This document shows positions 24,039-33,046 of a DNA stretch of 64,000 nucleotides, in pieces. Position 1 is the first letter of the stretch. Each line of letters opens with the position of its first letter. The DNA is from Pseudomonadota bacterium. Lineage in GTDB: Bacteria > Pseudomonadota > Alphaproteobacteria > Sphingomonadales > Sphingomonadaceae. Under the pieces are notes generated by a model that was given only the letters and a program-made list of their open reading frames with translations, made no database searches and was not told where the DNA came from. A program made the position numbers and the translations under genes. The DNA lies in NCBI GenBank assembly GCA_020160755.1, contig JAIUPN010000001.1, forward strand, positions 1 through 64,000, read 5' to 3'.

Positions 24039-25147
24039 GCAGCGCTCCTGTCGACGTCGGCCAAAATGCGCGCGACCATCCTTGCGTTGGCGTCGGTGGA
24101 CGCATCGTGCAAGCGGGTTTGCGGCCAGCCGCTGTCGACACCGCCGGCCAGAAAGGCGGCGATGGCTTCGCGCGTATGGACGCTGGGGATTGCGTCCGCG
24201 GCATCGCCCAGCCAGATCTTTTCTTCGGGCCGCGGGACGATCGAGAGTGTCGGGCGGCCCAGGCAGGCCGCTTCAACGAGCAGCACGCTTGTCATCCCGA
24301 CAACCAGGTCGGCGGCGTTGACGACCTCCAGCCCCGGTTCGACGTGACTGACCTGGTCGAAAAGGCGCGCAAAATCGGCTTCTTCGTCCGGCACCTGCTT
24401 GGGATGAAGGCGCAGGACGCGGTGTATGGGGACGGGAAGGGCCGAGAGCGCGAGCAAAAGTTCTTCGCCGATGATGCGGCTGCGCGCATCCGATCCGCTC
24501 GTCCCCGCGAGGCGATAGCTGGCGTCGCGGCGAAAGGGATTGTCGCCCAGCCCGACCGACAGTTCCGACACGAAAACAACGATCCGCTGATCGGCCGTGG
24601 CGTCCGGAAAATGGCGCTGCCGCTGCCGTGCGCGGTCAGCGTCGGACCATTTGGCGCGAATGGCGGCGATCTCGTCCAGTCGGGGATGCCCGCAGACCGT
24701 GATCGCCGCGTCCGGCACGCCCAGGGCACGAAATCCCTCCGCGGCGGCGGTATCCGCAACAAGCAGCGTATCGGGCGCAAAGCAGAGCGCGTCCGCGCTC
24801 CGGCCGCGAAAGCGATGTTCGGCATTCGGCGCCGAATCGACGGCGGCGAGCGTCGGGATGCTTCGCGCGCGCGCTGCGGTGCGCAAGATGAAGGCAAAGC
24901 TTTCGGGATTTTCGGACGTTCCGAACACGAGCGCGGCCGGATCGTGGCGATCGAGCAGCGCATGTGCGGCGGCTTCATCGAGTGTTGCCGGCGCGTCGAG
25001 CAGCGCCTCTCCGTCGAAATAGGGGGCCGCGAAGGGCAGGGCCAGGGTCACGGGCCTGGCGCCTGCGGCACGCAAGGCCGTCGGCAGGCCGCGCATGTAA
25101 AGCGCGGCGCCGGGGTCTTCGGCAAACAGCAGGATGGGTTTCGTCAT
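24035..25147 (-). CDS. Putative GT-B-type glycosyl/sugar-phosphate transferase
   Basis: The 370-residue protein opens with KPILLFAEDPGAALYMRGLP and has a second half with RVLRLHPKQVPDEEADFAR and VVGMTSVLLVEAACLGRPTL. That second half recalls the nucleotide-binding half of GT-B enzymes such as polysialyl- or CDP-glycerol-type transferases and the UDP-GlcNAc 2-epimerases. No membrane segment is visible. It might attach the nonulosonic acid or another residue to the growing polymer. It starts 16 bp after the Gfo/Idh gene and overlaps the GNAT gene by 4 bp. The exact reaction cannot be read from the sequence. Confidence 0.6.
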   Translation of the reverse strand: MTKPILLFAEDPGAALYMRGLPTALRAAGARPVTLALPFAAPYFDGEALLDAPATLDEAAAHALLDRHDPAALVFGTSENPESFAFILRTAARARSIPTLAAVDSAPNAEHRFRGRSADALCFAPDTLLVADTAAAEGFRALGVPDAAITVCGHPRLDEIAAIRAKWSDADRARQRQRHFPDATADQRIVVFVSELSVGLGDNPFRRDASYRLAGTSGSDARSRIIGEELLLALSALPVPIHRVLRLHPKQVPDEEADFARLFDQVSHVEPGLEVVNAADLVVGMTSVLLVEAACLGRPTLSIVPRPEEKIWLGDAADAIPSVHTREAIAAFLAGGVDSGWPQTRLHDASTDANARMVARILADVDRSAA

Positions 25148-25163
25148 CGCTCGCTATCGATCC

Positions 25164-26174
25164 TCAACCGCGCGCCGCGTCCGCCATCCGGATGGCGTCA
25201 ACGATCGCTGTCGTTTTCATTGCCGATTTTGCGTCGCTCCACAGCCCGGCCTCATCGCCGCAGTCGAGGCAATCCGCCAGATTATCGTACATCCGGTACA
25301 GCGCTTGCCCGCATGTCGCGTCGATCGGGGCGGGCCGGTCCACCGCAATCTCGCTTTCGCCCGACATCGCGCGATGCGCGGCTTTTGGGAAAAAGCTGAT
25401 GCCCAGTCCCTCGAGCAGGATGTCGAGCTTGCCGTCCGTCCCCCACAATGTCAGCCCGCATTCGCGATAATGACCGAAACGAAGCGGCTGAAACGCCACT
25501 TCGACCCCGCTTGCCATCTGCAACAGGAAATGGGGATTGCTGTCGCCCGCGATCGGGCCTTCGATGAAGCCCGCATTCGCGCCCGACAAATGCCAATCCG
25601 ACACCTCGCCCAGCAGCATGCGAACGAAATCGATCATATGCGTGCCGTTGTTCGTCAGTCCATTGCCATAATAGCAGGTCGCTGCCTGGACTTCGCCCAG
25701 CAGGCTGGCCAGCCGGCCTTCGGCCAGTTCGCGAAATCGTTCGTCGGCGCGGCGCCACAGGTTGACCTGAACCATGATGCCGCGTTCACGGCATTCGGCA
25801 AGGAAGGCGTGCGCATCGTCGGCGGTCCGGCCCAGCGGCTTTTCGACGATCACTGCCTTCAGCCGCGGGAACTGGTCGAGCAGGCCGAGCCGTGCGTCGG
25901 GGCCCGTTGCCAGGACGGCGACCTCGATTTTTTCCCTTGTCGGTCCAAGGGCGTCGGCGTCGGTGCCGACATGCGGCACATTCCAGCCGTCGCGTGCTGC
26001 CGCCAGTGCATCGACCGAAGGGTCGACGACCGCCCGCCAATCGAAACCGGGATGATCACGCAATACCTGGGCATGGGTGGCATAGGGGAAGTGGCGCGCC
26101 ATGGCGGGGTCTTCGGCATAGCCCTGCGCCATCTTGCCGAACCCAACAATTGCCGCGGCGTAAGGCGCTGTCAT
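25164..26174 (-). CDS. Gfo/Idh/MocA-family oxidoreductase
   Basis: This 336-residue NAD(P)-dependent enzyme has the N-terminal Rossmann motif IVGFGKMAQGYAED and the family signature VIVEKPLGRTADDAHAFL, with a substrate-side GLTNNGTHMIDFVRM carrying the usual histidine. It would oxidise or reduce a sugar hydroxyl. Together with the neighbouring cytidylyltransferase and DegT aminotransferase, it suggests a separate aminosugar branch beside the pseudaminate pathway. The ATG overlaps the stop of the cytidylyltransferase gene by 4 bp. Confidence 0.85.
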   Translation of the reverse strand: MTAPYAAAIVGFGKMAQGYAEDPAMARHFPYATHAQVLRDHPGFDWRAVVDPSVDALAAARDGWNVPHVGTDADALGPTREKIEVAVLATGPDARLGLLDQFPRLKAVIVEKPLGRTADDAHAFLAECRERGIMVQVNLWRRADERFRELAEGRLASLLGEVQAATCYYGNGLTNNGTHMIDFVRMLLGEVSDWHLSGANAGFIEGPIAGDSNPHFLLQMASGVEVAFQPLRFGHYRECGLTLWGTDGKLDILLEGLGISFFPKAAHRAMSGESEIAVDRPAPIDATCGQALYRMYDNLADCLDCGDEAGLWSDAKSAMKTTAIVDAIRMADAARG

Positions 26175-26908
26175 CGCGCCGTTTTTTCAATACAATGCGC
26201 GTTGATCTTCGCCAGCTCGGGCTCCCGGACAAGCAGGTCCATGATTTCCCCCGTCGTGAAGACGCCGCCATGATCGGGTTCCAGCCGCGCATAGACGCGG
26301 CGGATGAACTCGAGATCTTCGGGATAGTCGAGCTGCATTCGCACGTCGGGCGCCTGCAACGACCTTGGCGCGACCATATAGACGACGCGGTACAGCGACG
26401 GATTTTCATAGAAATAGAGCGAAACATGCTCGCGCACCGCGGGGTCGTCGATGGTTTCCGCGACCTTTTGCAGGTCCTTGGCGCGAAAAACCTGCACGTC
26501 GGTGCCCTGCGGATAGGAGGGCACATGCGCATTGCTCACCACATCGCAGTCGTTGGCGAGAAAGGTCTCCACCGCAAGGTCCACCACTTCGGGGTCGATC
26601 AGCGGGCAATCGCCGGTGATTTCGACGATAATATCGGATTGCATCGCCAGATGGCTGTCGACCACCCGCTGCAGCACATCCGCTTCGCTACCCCGATGGA
26701 CCGCCAGACCATAGGAATGACCCCATTGTTCGAGCACATCGTCGCCAGCGCCCGTCGACGTTGCAAGGACGATGTCGTCGATACGCCGGCACTGCCGCAA
26801 CCGTTCAACGAGCCGCGCGAGCGCCGGCTTGCCGCCGACATCCATCAGCACCTTGCCTGGAAGGCGCGAGGAACCCATGCGGGCCTCGATGCTGGCGACG
26901 ACCTTCAT
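26171..26908 (-). CDS. SpsF-like cytidylyltransferase (second copy)
   Basis: The 245-residue enzyme belongs to the CMP-sugar/spore-coat SpsF transferase family, with VASIEARMGSSRLPGKVL near the start and EITGDCPLIDPEVVDLAV in the middle. It would activate a sugar acid with CTP. A paralogue at 32231 shares the same motif layout but little else. ATG 26908 gives a 4-bp overlap with the aminotransferase stop; the much longer open frame upstream is a shadow. Because only one nonulosonate synthase gene exists, the substrate of one of the two copies is open. Confidence 0.85.
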   Translation of the reverse strand: MKVVASIEARMGSSRLPGKVLMDVGGKPALARLVERLRQCRRIDDIVLATSTGAGDDVLEQWGHSYGLAVHRGSEADVLQRVVDSHLAMQSDIIVEITGDCPLIDPEVVDLAVETFLANDCDVVSNAHVPSYPQGTDVQVFRAKDLQKVAETIDDPAVREHVSLYFYENPSLYRVVYMVAPRSLQAPDVRMQLDYPEDLEFIRRVYARLEPDHGGVFTTGEIMDLLVREPELAKINAHCIEKTAR

Positions 26909-28212
26909 GCGGAGCGTGTTTCGGCCATCGCGGCGCCGATTTCGTGCCGCCGGGCGTGGACCTTGCGGACCGCCATGACGAGCCGGTCGGCGAGCGCCTC
27001 GTCGACGCGGTAAGCGCAGGGTTCGAAGAGGATGAGCTCTTCGCGGTACATCTGTTCGGCGATGGGGCACAGGCCTTCGTGATACTGGCGTTCGGTCAGC
27101 GTGAAGGGCCAACCGTCGCGTCCGATCGCGATGCGTTTCTGGAAGGTCGGCAGCATATAGAGCGGACGAAGGTAGCCGGTGCTGTGCGGGAAGCCTTCGG
27201 CGGTCAGCGCCGCGCTGAAATCGGCGCGGCTGACCCCGAGCGCGGCCTGGTCGACGCGCATGGCCCAGACATAATAGACATGACGGCAGCCTTCGCGGAC
27301 CGCGGGAACGGTCAAGCCTTCCAGCCCGCGTAGCCCGTCCGAAAGATGCTCGGCCAGCCGCTGGCGGCGCCCGACCTCTTCTTCGACCTTGCCGAGCTGG
27401 CAGCGGCCGACGGCGGCGGACAATTCGGTCATCCGGTAATTCTGGCCGATCATGTTGGTCAGGTCGGCGATTCCGGCAGGCTCGACGATATTTTCCGCAT
27501 GATTGCGGATGGCCTGCATGCGCAGCGCGAGACCGGCGTCGTGGGTGACGCACATGCCGCCTTCGCCGGTGTGGATATGTTTATGATAGTTCAGGCTGAA
27601 GATGCCGATGTCGCCGACCGTGCCGGCATAGCGGCCGTTCTCGGTCGCCAGCGGCCCCTGCGCATTGTCCTCGATCAGGTAAATGCCGCGCGCCTTTGCG
27701 AGCGCCGAGATTTCGGCAAGCCGGGCGGCGTGGCCGAAGAGGTTCACGACGATGATCGCCTTGGTCTTGTCGGTGATCGCGGCCGCGACGCTTTCGGGAT
27801 CGAGGCAGAAGGTTTCGGGCTCGATGTCCGCGAAAACCGGAATGCCGCCATAAAAGAGGGGGGCCATCGCGGTCGCCGACATCGTGTACGGCGGCACGAT
27901 CACTTCGTCGCCGGGTGAGAGGCCGATTGCGCCCATCGCGGCAATCAGGCCCGACGTCGCTGAATTGACCGACACGATATGCGGGACGGCAAATTTCTCC
28001 GCCCACTCGGCTTCGAATGCCTTCACTTCCTCGCCGCCCAGAAACTCCGGTCCCCAGCTGCCGAAAAAGGCCGAAAGCGATCCCCGGTCAAAGGCGCGCA
28101 TCGCTGCGTCGGCTTCTTCCCGGCCAATGGTGACGTCGACCGGAAGCGGCTCGGCAATTACGGGATCGCCCCCCGCCAGGGCCAGGCGCTCGTTGAACAA
28201 AATCTCAGTCAT
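26905..28212 (-). CDS. DegT/DnrJ/EryC1/StrS-family aminotransferase
   Basis: The 435-residue PLP enzyme transfers an amino group to a keto-sugar. The PLP lysine lies in SLNYHKHIHTGEGG and the aspartate pair in YLIEDNAQGPLA. The conserved N-terminal PPYTMSATAMAPL precedes them. It is longer than PseC and diverges from it, so it is not the pathway aminotransferase at 33918. It stands in a coupled set with the cytidylyltransferase and the Gfo/Idh oxidoreductase. No dedicated dehydratase gene is directly adjacent. Confidence 0.87.
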   Translation of the reverse strand: MTEILFNERLALAGGDPVIAEPLPVDVTIGREEADAAMRAFDRGSLSAFFGSWGPEFLGGEEVKAFEAEWAEKFAVPHIVSVNSATSGLIAAMGAIGLSPGDEVIVPPYTMSATAMAPLFYGGIPVFADIEPETFCLDPESVAAAITDKTKAIIVVNLFGHAARLAEISALAKARGIYLIEDNAQGPLATENGRYAGTVGDIGIFSLNYHKHIHTGEGGMCVTHDAGLALRMQAIRNHAENIVEPAGIADLTNMIGQNYRMTELSAAVGRCQLGKVEEEVGRRQRLAEHLSDGLRGLEGLTVPAVREGCRHVYYVWAMRVDQAALGVSRADFSAALTAEGFPHSTGYLRPLYMLPTFQKRIAIGRDGWPFTLTERQYHEGLCPIAEQMYREELILFEPCAYRVDEALADRLVMAVRKVHARRHEIGAAMAETRSA

Positions 28213-28243
28213 GTCATCCTCAGCCTATGGTTCGGCGCCAGGC

Positions 28244-29296
28244 TCAGCCCAGCAAATCCCAGCTTGCGGCGGTGCCGCGAGCGACGTCGCGCGTCACGCG
28301 CTTGCCCATCAACTCCCCGATATATTTGGGCGGCAATCCAAGCCCTGGGCGAATAGCTCGCAGGTTCGTTTCGGTCAGCGTGTCGCCCGCCTTCATATCC
28401 TCGACGATATAGAGCGAGCGGCGAAAAACCAGCGACCCGATCTCGGCTTCGCCGGGGCCATAGCTGACCCGGCCCAGCGCCTGCGACGCGGTTTTCGTTT
28501 CGCGCACCAGTGCCGCCAACTCGGCGGGTTCCATCGAGAAGGCGGAATCGACCCCGCCATCGTCGCGGCGCAGCGTGATATGTTTTTCGATCGCCACCGA
28601 TCCGAGCGCCACCGACGCGACCCCGGCGCCGATACCCATCGTATGGTCGGATAGCCCGATGGGACAGCCGAACATCTCGCGCAGATGCGGAATGGTGTTG
28701 AGGTTCGATGCCGACGGGTCGGCAGGATAGCTGCTGGTGCATTTCAGCAGGATTAGATGCTCGCAGCCGTTGGCGCGAGCCGTGCGGACCGCTTCGTCGA
28801 TTTCGGCGAGCGTTGCCATGCCGGTCGACATGATGATCGGTTTGCCCGTCCGGGCGACCTTCGTGATCAGCGGCAGGTCGATATTCTCGAACGAAGCGAT
28901 CTTGTGGCAGGGAACGCCCAGATCCTCGAGGAAGTCGACCGCCGTCGCGTCGAACGGCGACGAAAAGCCGATCATGCCCAGTTCGCGGCACCGGTCGAAG
29001 ATCGGCTTGTGCCACTCCCACGGCGTGAAAGCCTTTTGGTAGAGCGCATAAAGCGACTCGCCCTTCCACAGGCTGTTTTCGTCAGCGATGAAGAACTCGC
29101 GCTCGGCAAGGTCGATCGTCATCGTATCGGCGGTGTAGGTTTGCAGCTTGATCGCATGCGCGCCTGCCGCCGCCGCCGCGTCGACGATCTCGATCGCGCG
29201 GTCGAGCGATCCGTTATGATTGCCCGAAACCTCTGCGATAATCAGCGGCGGGCCATAGGTTTCGATCGGGAAATCCTGGATGTGGAATCGTGTCAT
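28244..29296 (-). CDS. pseI: Pseudaminic acid synthase
   Basis: The 350-residue enzyme condenses 2,4-diacetamido-2,4,6-trideoxy-L-altrose with phosphoenolpyruvate to make pseudaminic acid. The TIM-barrel part shows IIAEVSGNHNGSLDRAIEIV, KLQTYTADTMT, FSSPFDATAVDFL and KHITLRRDDGGVDSAFS. A C-terminal SAF (antifreeze-like) domain follows at about 290-350 (MKAGDTLTETNLRAIRPG). The DGGVDSAFSMEP sequence favours Pse over Neu5Ac synthases. It is the last step before CMP activation by PseF. It lies 31 bp upstream of the DegT gene and 94 bp from the PseG-PseH gene. Confidence 0.92.
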   Translation of the reverse strand: MTRFHIQDFPIETYGPPLIIAEVSGNHNGSLDRAIEIVDAAAAAGAHAIKLQTYTADTMTIDLAEREFFIADENSLWKGESLYALYQKAFTPWEWHKPIFDRCRELGMIGFSSPFDATAVDFLEDLGVPCHKIASFENIDLPLITKVARTGKPIIMSTGMATLAEIDEAVRTARANGCEHLILLKCTSSYPADPSASNLNTIPHLREMFGCPIGLSDHTMGIGAGVASVALGSVAIEKHITLRRDDGGVDSAFSMEPAELAALVRETKTASQALGRVSYGPGEAEIGSLVFRRSLYIVEDMKAGDTLTETNLRAIRPGLGLPPKYIGELMGKRVTRDVARGTAASWDLLG

Positions 29297-29390
29297 GGGC
29301 TTCCCTTACTGCTCCTGCCGCTGAACGCAACGACCGCGCTCGTGCAACCGGGGCGGGGCGGTTCAGATTGTTGATTGGGGCGTTGCCGTT

Positions 29391-30893
29391 TCATGGCAAC
29401 GACCGTCGATAAAGCGAAAGATGCGTGATAAAACCGGCCGCTGCAAAGGCGCGGGACGAGGCTTGATTGGCTTCGAGTATCTCGGCATCGATGGCGCGGA
29501 CATCCGGCCAGTTGCGCACCAGCCAATCGGAGCCGGCGCGGATCAATCGCGCGCCTTCGCCGCGTCCTTCGCGTCCCGGGACAAGATATACCGAAATGGT
29601 CGCGCTGTCGGCGACGCGGTCATAGCGCAACACACCCACGGGTTCGCCTGCGCTTTCGCCGATCAGAAGGGCGCGGTCGGTGTTGGCGAGCGAAGACGAA
29701 AACCAGCGGCGATGGTCGTCGAGCGGCACGGGGGCGGGGTCGAGGGAATGGCGCCTCGTCCGCTCGTCGTTCCGCCACGTCCAGACCGCGTCGCAATCGT
29801 CTGGACCCGCCCGGCGCAGCACGATCGGCTCCCGGTCCATCGCGCGGACCACGCGGTCGGTGCCGCGTCCATCGACCAGCGCCGCGGCACGGCGCCCGAT
29901 GACATCGGCAAGATGCGGGGCCGCATCGAGCGTCCGCAGCGCCGCCGCCAAAGTTTCGGCAGATACCTCGGGAAAGTCGCCCAGCCAGATCGCGGCGCCT
30001 TCGCGGGCCAGCGCCGCTGCCCCAGGTTTCTGGTTTTCGGCAAGGGTGACAAGGATGGTTGGCAGGCCAAGGCAGCAACGTTCCCACGCCGTCGCGCCCG
30101 CTGCGCCGACGGCCAGCGCGGCGTTGGCCATCAAGGCGGCCATATCGCTACCGCCCCCGTGAAACCGTGCGTTGCTGTGTGCCGCACACCAATCGGCGAC
30201 GGCGGCGCGATGCGGATTTCGGTCGCCGACGACAACATCGATCGGGCGATGCCCCAATTCCGCCCCGGCCACTGCTTCCAGCGCGGTCAAGGTTGCCCCT
30301 TCGGCGTCGATGCCGCCGAAATAGAGCAGGATCGCACCGTCGCCTTCCGTCGCCGTGTGATCGTCCCGCAGGCTGGCAAAGCGCGGTTTCAACAGCGCAT
30401 ATTGCGGACCGAGCATCACATGGCAGGCGGGCGGCACCAGCCCGTCATAGCGTCCCGCCGCGCCCTGCAGATTCTGATCGAGCAGAAGGTCGCAATCATG
30501 GATGCGGTCGGCAATATCGTCGATGACCAGAATATGGCGCGCCGACGGCCGCAAGGCGCGGTGCCACTGTTGATCCAGCGCATAGTGGTCGACGACCAGC
30601 CAGTCGACCGGCTCCTTCAGCGCCGCCAGCATGTCCATCGCATCACGGTCCTGCGATGTTCCGAGCCAATGCGAATGGGCCAGCCCACCGGTATCGGATC
30701 CATCGACGCGCGGAAGCAGTGTCAGCGGAAAGCCTCGCGTTTCGATCAGACCCGTCGGGGCGCCGAGATGGTCGCGCATGACGAAATGACACGCATGTCC
30801 CGCTTCGGCCAAACGGTCGGCCAGCGTCAGGCAACGGACGACATGGCCCGTGCCGATCCTGTCAGATCCGTCGACGCGCAGCGCGATCCGCAT
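29391..30893 (-). CDS. pseGH: PseG-PseH fusion: UDP-sugar hydrolase plus N-acetyltransferase
   Basis: This 500-residue protein joins two pathway steps. Residues about 1-335 are PseG-like, with RVDGSDRIGTGHVVRCLTLA, a GT-B-type YFGGIDAEGATLTALEAV and AAGATAWERCCLGLPTI; this domain removes UDP from the diacetamido-altropyranose precursor. From about 342 a GNAT domain begins (VLRRAGPDDCDAVWTWRND, REGRGEGARLIRAG) that resembles PseH, which acetylates the 4-amino group. In most described pathways PseG and PseH are separate proteins. The ATG at 30893 lies 7 bp past the class III aminotransferase stop; the frame further upstream is a shadow. Confidence 0.88.
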   Translation of the reverse strand: MRIALRVDGSDRIGTGHVVRCLTLADRLAEAGHACHFVMRDHLGAPTGLIETRGFPLTLLPRVDGSDTGGLAHSHWLGTSQDRDAMDMLAALKEPVDWLVVDHYALDQQWHRALRPSARHILVIDDIADRIHDCDLLLDQNLQGAAGRYDGLVPPACHVMLGPQYALLKPRFASLRDDHTATEGDGAILLYFGGIDAEGATLTALEAVAGAELGHRPIDVVVGDRNPHRAAVADWCAAHSNARFHGGGSDMAALMANAALAVGAAGATAWERCCLGLPTILVTLAENQKPGAAALAREGAAIWLGDFPEVSAETLAAALRTLDAAPHLADVIGRRAAALVDGRGTDRVVRAMDREPIVLRRAGPDDCDAVWTWRNDERTRRHSLDPAPVPLDDHRRWFSSSLANTDRALLIGESAGEPVGVLRYDRVADSATISVYLVPGREGRGEGARLIRAGSDWLVRNWPDVRAIDAEILEANQASSRAFAAAGFITHLSLYRRSLP

Positions 30894-30900
30894 CGGATCG

Positions 30901-32187
30901 TCAGCGCACTTTGAATAGTGGCTGGAGCGGGGCGCAGCGGAGCTTCTCGCCAAGATTCCCGTTGGCAATGGCATCGGCCATGATGGCGAATACCTGGTCA
31001 TAAGTGTCGAAGAGCGCCGCAATTTCGGCATCGCCATGCGCGTAGCTGAGGTTATGCGTGCCGTAGGCAAGAATGCCGCGCGCCATCACTTCCTGCATGA
31101 ACAGCGTCTTGATTTCCCACATCGAATAGCGCGCGGTTTCCTTCATGTTGAGGAAGGACCAGGTGGGATCGCCGCTGACCGAAAGCACGTCGCCCAGCCC
31201 GTGCCGCGCGATCAGGTCGCGCGTCCCGTCGATGATCTTTCCACCCTGCGTGCGCAGTGTCGCGGCGACCGGCTCGCGCTTCAGCTTTTCCATCGTCGCC
31301 TTCGCCGCCGCGAGCGAGAGCGTCTCGCCGCCAAAGGTGAAGGAGAAGAAAACTTCCTCCATCAGCTTCATGATGTCGGCGCGGCCAGCAAGCGCCGAAA
31401 CCGGGTAGCCGTTCGCCAGCCCCTTGCCGAAGGTCGCGAGATCGGGGGTCACGCCAAAATATTCCTGCGCGCCGCCGTTGGCGAAGCGAAAGCCGGTGAT
31501 CGTTTCGTCAAAGACCAGCACCGCCCCGTTCGCGCGCGCAATATCCTGCACCTGGTGCAGAAAATCCGCCGTTGGCGGCGTAACGTTCATCGGTTCGAGG
31601 ATCACCGCCGCAAACTCGCCGGGGTGCGCCTTCATCAGTTGCTGCAGCGATTCCGCGTCGTTGAACGCAAAGCTGTGCGTGAGATCGCGCGTCGCCTGCG
31701 GCACGCCGAGGTTCCGCAGCGTCGATCCGATATACCAGTCCTGCCAGCCATGATAGCCGCACACGGCGACGCGGTCGCGCCCGGTGAAGGCGCGCGCGAT
31801 ACGGATCGCGCCCGATGTCGCGTCGGACCCGTTCTTGCCGAAGCGGACCTTTTCGGCGCAGGGCACCATTTCGACGATCAGTTCGGCGACTTCGGCTTCG
31901 ACCGGGTGGGGGAGGGAAAAGATCACCCCATCCTCGATCTGCGCGCGAACCGCTTCGGTCACGTCGGGATCGTTATAGCCGAGCGTGATCGCGCAGAGGC
32001 TGGAAATGAAGTCGATATACTCATTGCCGTCGACGTCCCAGACGCGGGCGCCTTTTCCCTTGGTGATGAAATAAGGCGAAACGCCCAGCGGATACTGGGT
32101 GCGGCTCTTCGAAAACGTCTGGCTACCAAGCGGGATCGTGCGTTCCGCGCGCGCGAGCATGGCTTCGGACTGGGTATATTTGCGCAT
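30901..32187 (-). CDS. Class III aminotransferase (glutamate-1-semialdehyde aminomutase-like)
   Basis: The 428-residue PLP enzyme has the family motifs GVSPYFITKGKGARVWDVDG, EKVRFGKNGSDATSGAIRIA, LVFDETITGFRF and the PLP lysine in ATFGKGLANGYPVSALAG. True haem-pathway HemL is a possibility, but its place inside the pseudaminate genes, next to an aldo/keto reductase and PseF, points to a sugar role. Similar combinations occur in nonulosonate loci of other bacteria, with the reaction not assigned. GGAG lies 9 nt before ATG 32187, which is preferred over the in-frame ATG at 32202. Confidence 0.85.
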   Translation of the reverse strand: MRKYTQSEAMLARAERTIPLGSQTFSKSRTQYPLGVSPYFITKGKGARVWDVDGNEYIDFISSLCAITLGYNDPDVTEAVRAQIEDGVIFSLPHPVEAEVAELIVEMVPCAEKVRFGKNGSDATSGAIRIARAFTGRDRVAVCGYHGWQDWYIGSTLRNLGVPQATRDLTHSFAFNDAESLQQLMKAHPGEFAAVILEPMNVTPPTADFLHQVQDIARANGAVLVFDETITGFRFANGGAQEYFGVTPDLATFGKGLANGYPVSALAGRADIMKLMEEVFFSFTFGGETLSLAAAKATMEKLKREPVAATLRTQGGKIIDGTRDLIARHGLGDVLSVSGDPTWSFLNMKETARYSMWEIKTLFMQEVMARGILAYGTHNLSYAHGDAEIAALFDTYDQVFAIMADAIANGNLGEKLRCAPLQPLFKVR

Positions 32188-32230
32188 TACGACTCGCTCC
32201 ATCGGGATCAGATTGTCTGTCCGTCGTTCA

Positions 32231-33046
32231 TCATGAAATGTTGCGATCGGCGGCCTTCGCCGGCAAACGCGGCGTGGGGGGCGAACCGGAAACGCTGCTA
32301 TCGGCAGCCAGACTGTGTAGCAACCCTTCGTTTCGCTGATGCTGGTTCCCGGCCAGAATATCGCGGTTCGCCTGTGTCAGGCGAAGGATGTCGAACAGGT
32401 CGAAATGTTCTCCGGCTTTCTGTTCTTCGGCGACGATCCGGCGAACGGCATCAAGATCATCAGGATAATCAACGGTCCAGCGAAGGTGCGACGCGTCGAT
32501 GATGCAATCGAGGTTCGCAAGCTTCAGCGCCGCCTCCTCCGACCGCATCCAGAGCGTGACATGCTCGTGTTCCGGCCCCTTCGCGGCTTCGGCGAGGGCG
32601 CGTTCGAGCGTCGCCCGCGTAAAGCATTCGACATCGAGACCGTCGGGAAATGTCGGCGGCGCGACATTGCTGCAATAATCGGCACCGCTCGCTTCGCGCA
32701 AATCGATGACGGCGTCGATCACCGCAGGATCGATCAGGGGGCAGTCGCCGGTCAACCGGACGATGACATCGCCTCCGAAAGCTTCGGCCGCGCCGCCAAA
32801 GCGCGACAACACATCGTCGAGCGATCCGCGCCAGACGCCAATGCCCATTTTCTCGACCGCCGCGGCCAAAGGATCGTCACTCGCGTCGGTGCTCGTGACG
32901 ACGGCGACATGATCGATCCGCGCCGACCGCCGGACTCTCGACAGCATATGGCCGATCATCGGCTGGCCGCCGAGGTCGGCAAGAACCTTGCCCGGCAGGC
33001 GGCTGCTGGACATGCGCGCCTGGATAAAGGCGACGGTGCGGGTCAC
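32231..33046 (-). CDS. pseF: Pseudaminic acid cytidylyltransferase-like enzyme
   Basis: This 271-residue protein would use CTP to make CMP-pseudaminic acid. It shows FIQARMSSSRLPGKVLADLG, the substrate-side RLTGDCPLIDPAVIDAVI and LRWTVDYPDDLDAVRRIV. The GTG at 33046 gives a GTGA overlap with the aldo/keto reductase stop and is preferred; an upstream ATG at 33061 is also possible. It resembles SpsF more than the shorter Neu-type synthetases. The C-terminal 35 residues are Ser/Pro-rich and look unstructured. It is one of two such genes in the locus; this one is closest to the other pse genes. Confidence 0.83.
   Translation of the reverse strand: MTRTVAFIQARMSSSRLPGKVLADLGGQPMIGHMLSRVRRSARIDHVAVVTSTDASDDPLAAAVEKMGIGVWRGSLDDVLSRFGGAAEAFGGDVIVRLTGDCPLIDPAVIDAVIDLREASGADYCSNVAPPTFPDGLDVECFTRATLERALAEAAKGPEHEHVTLWMRSEEAALKLANLDCIIDASHLRWTVDYPDDLDAVRRIVAEEQKAGEHFDLFDILRLTQANRDILAGNQHQRNEGLLHSLAADSSVSGSPPTPRLPAKAADRNIS

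Noticed and set aside
29421..32502. Long plus-strand frames (497 and 488 codons)
   Set aside because: Antisense to the PseG-PseH fusion and the class III aminotransferase, both with clear motifs.
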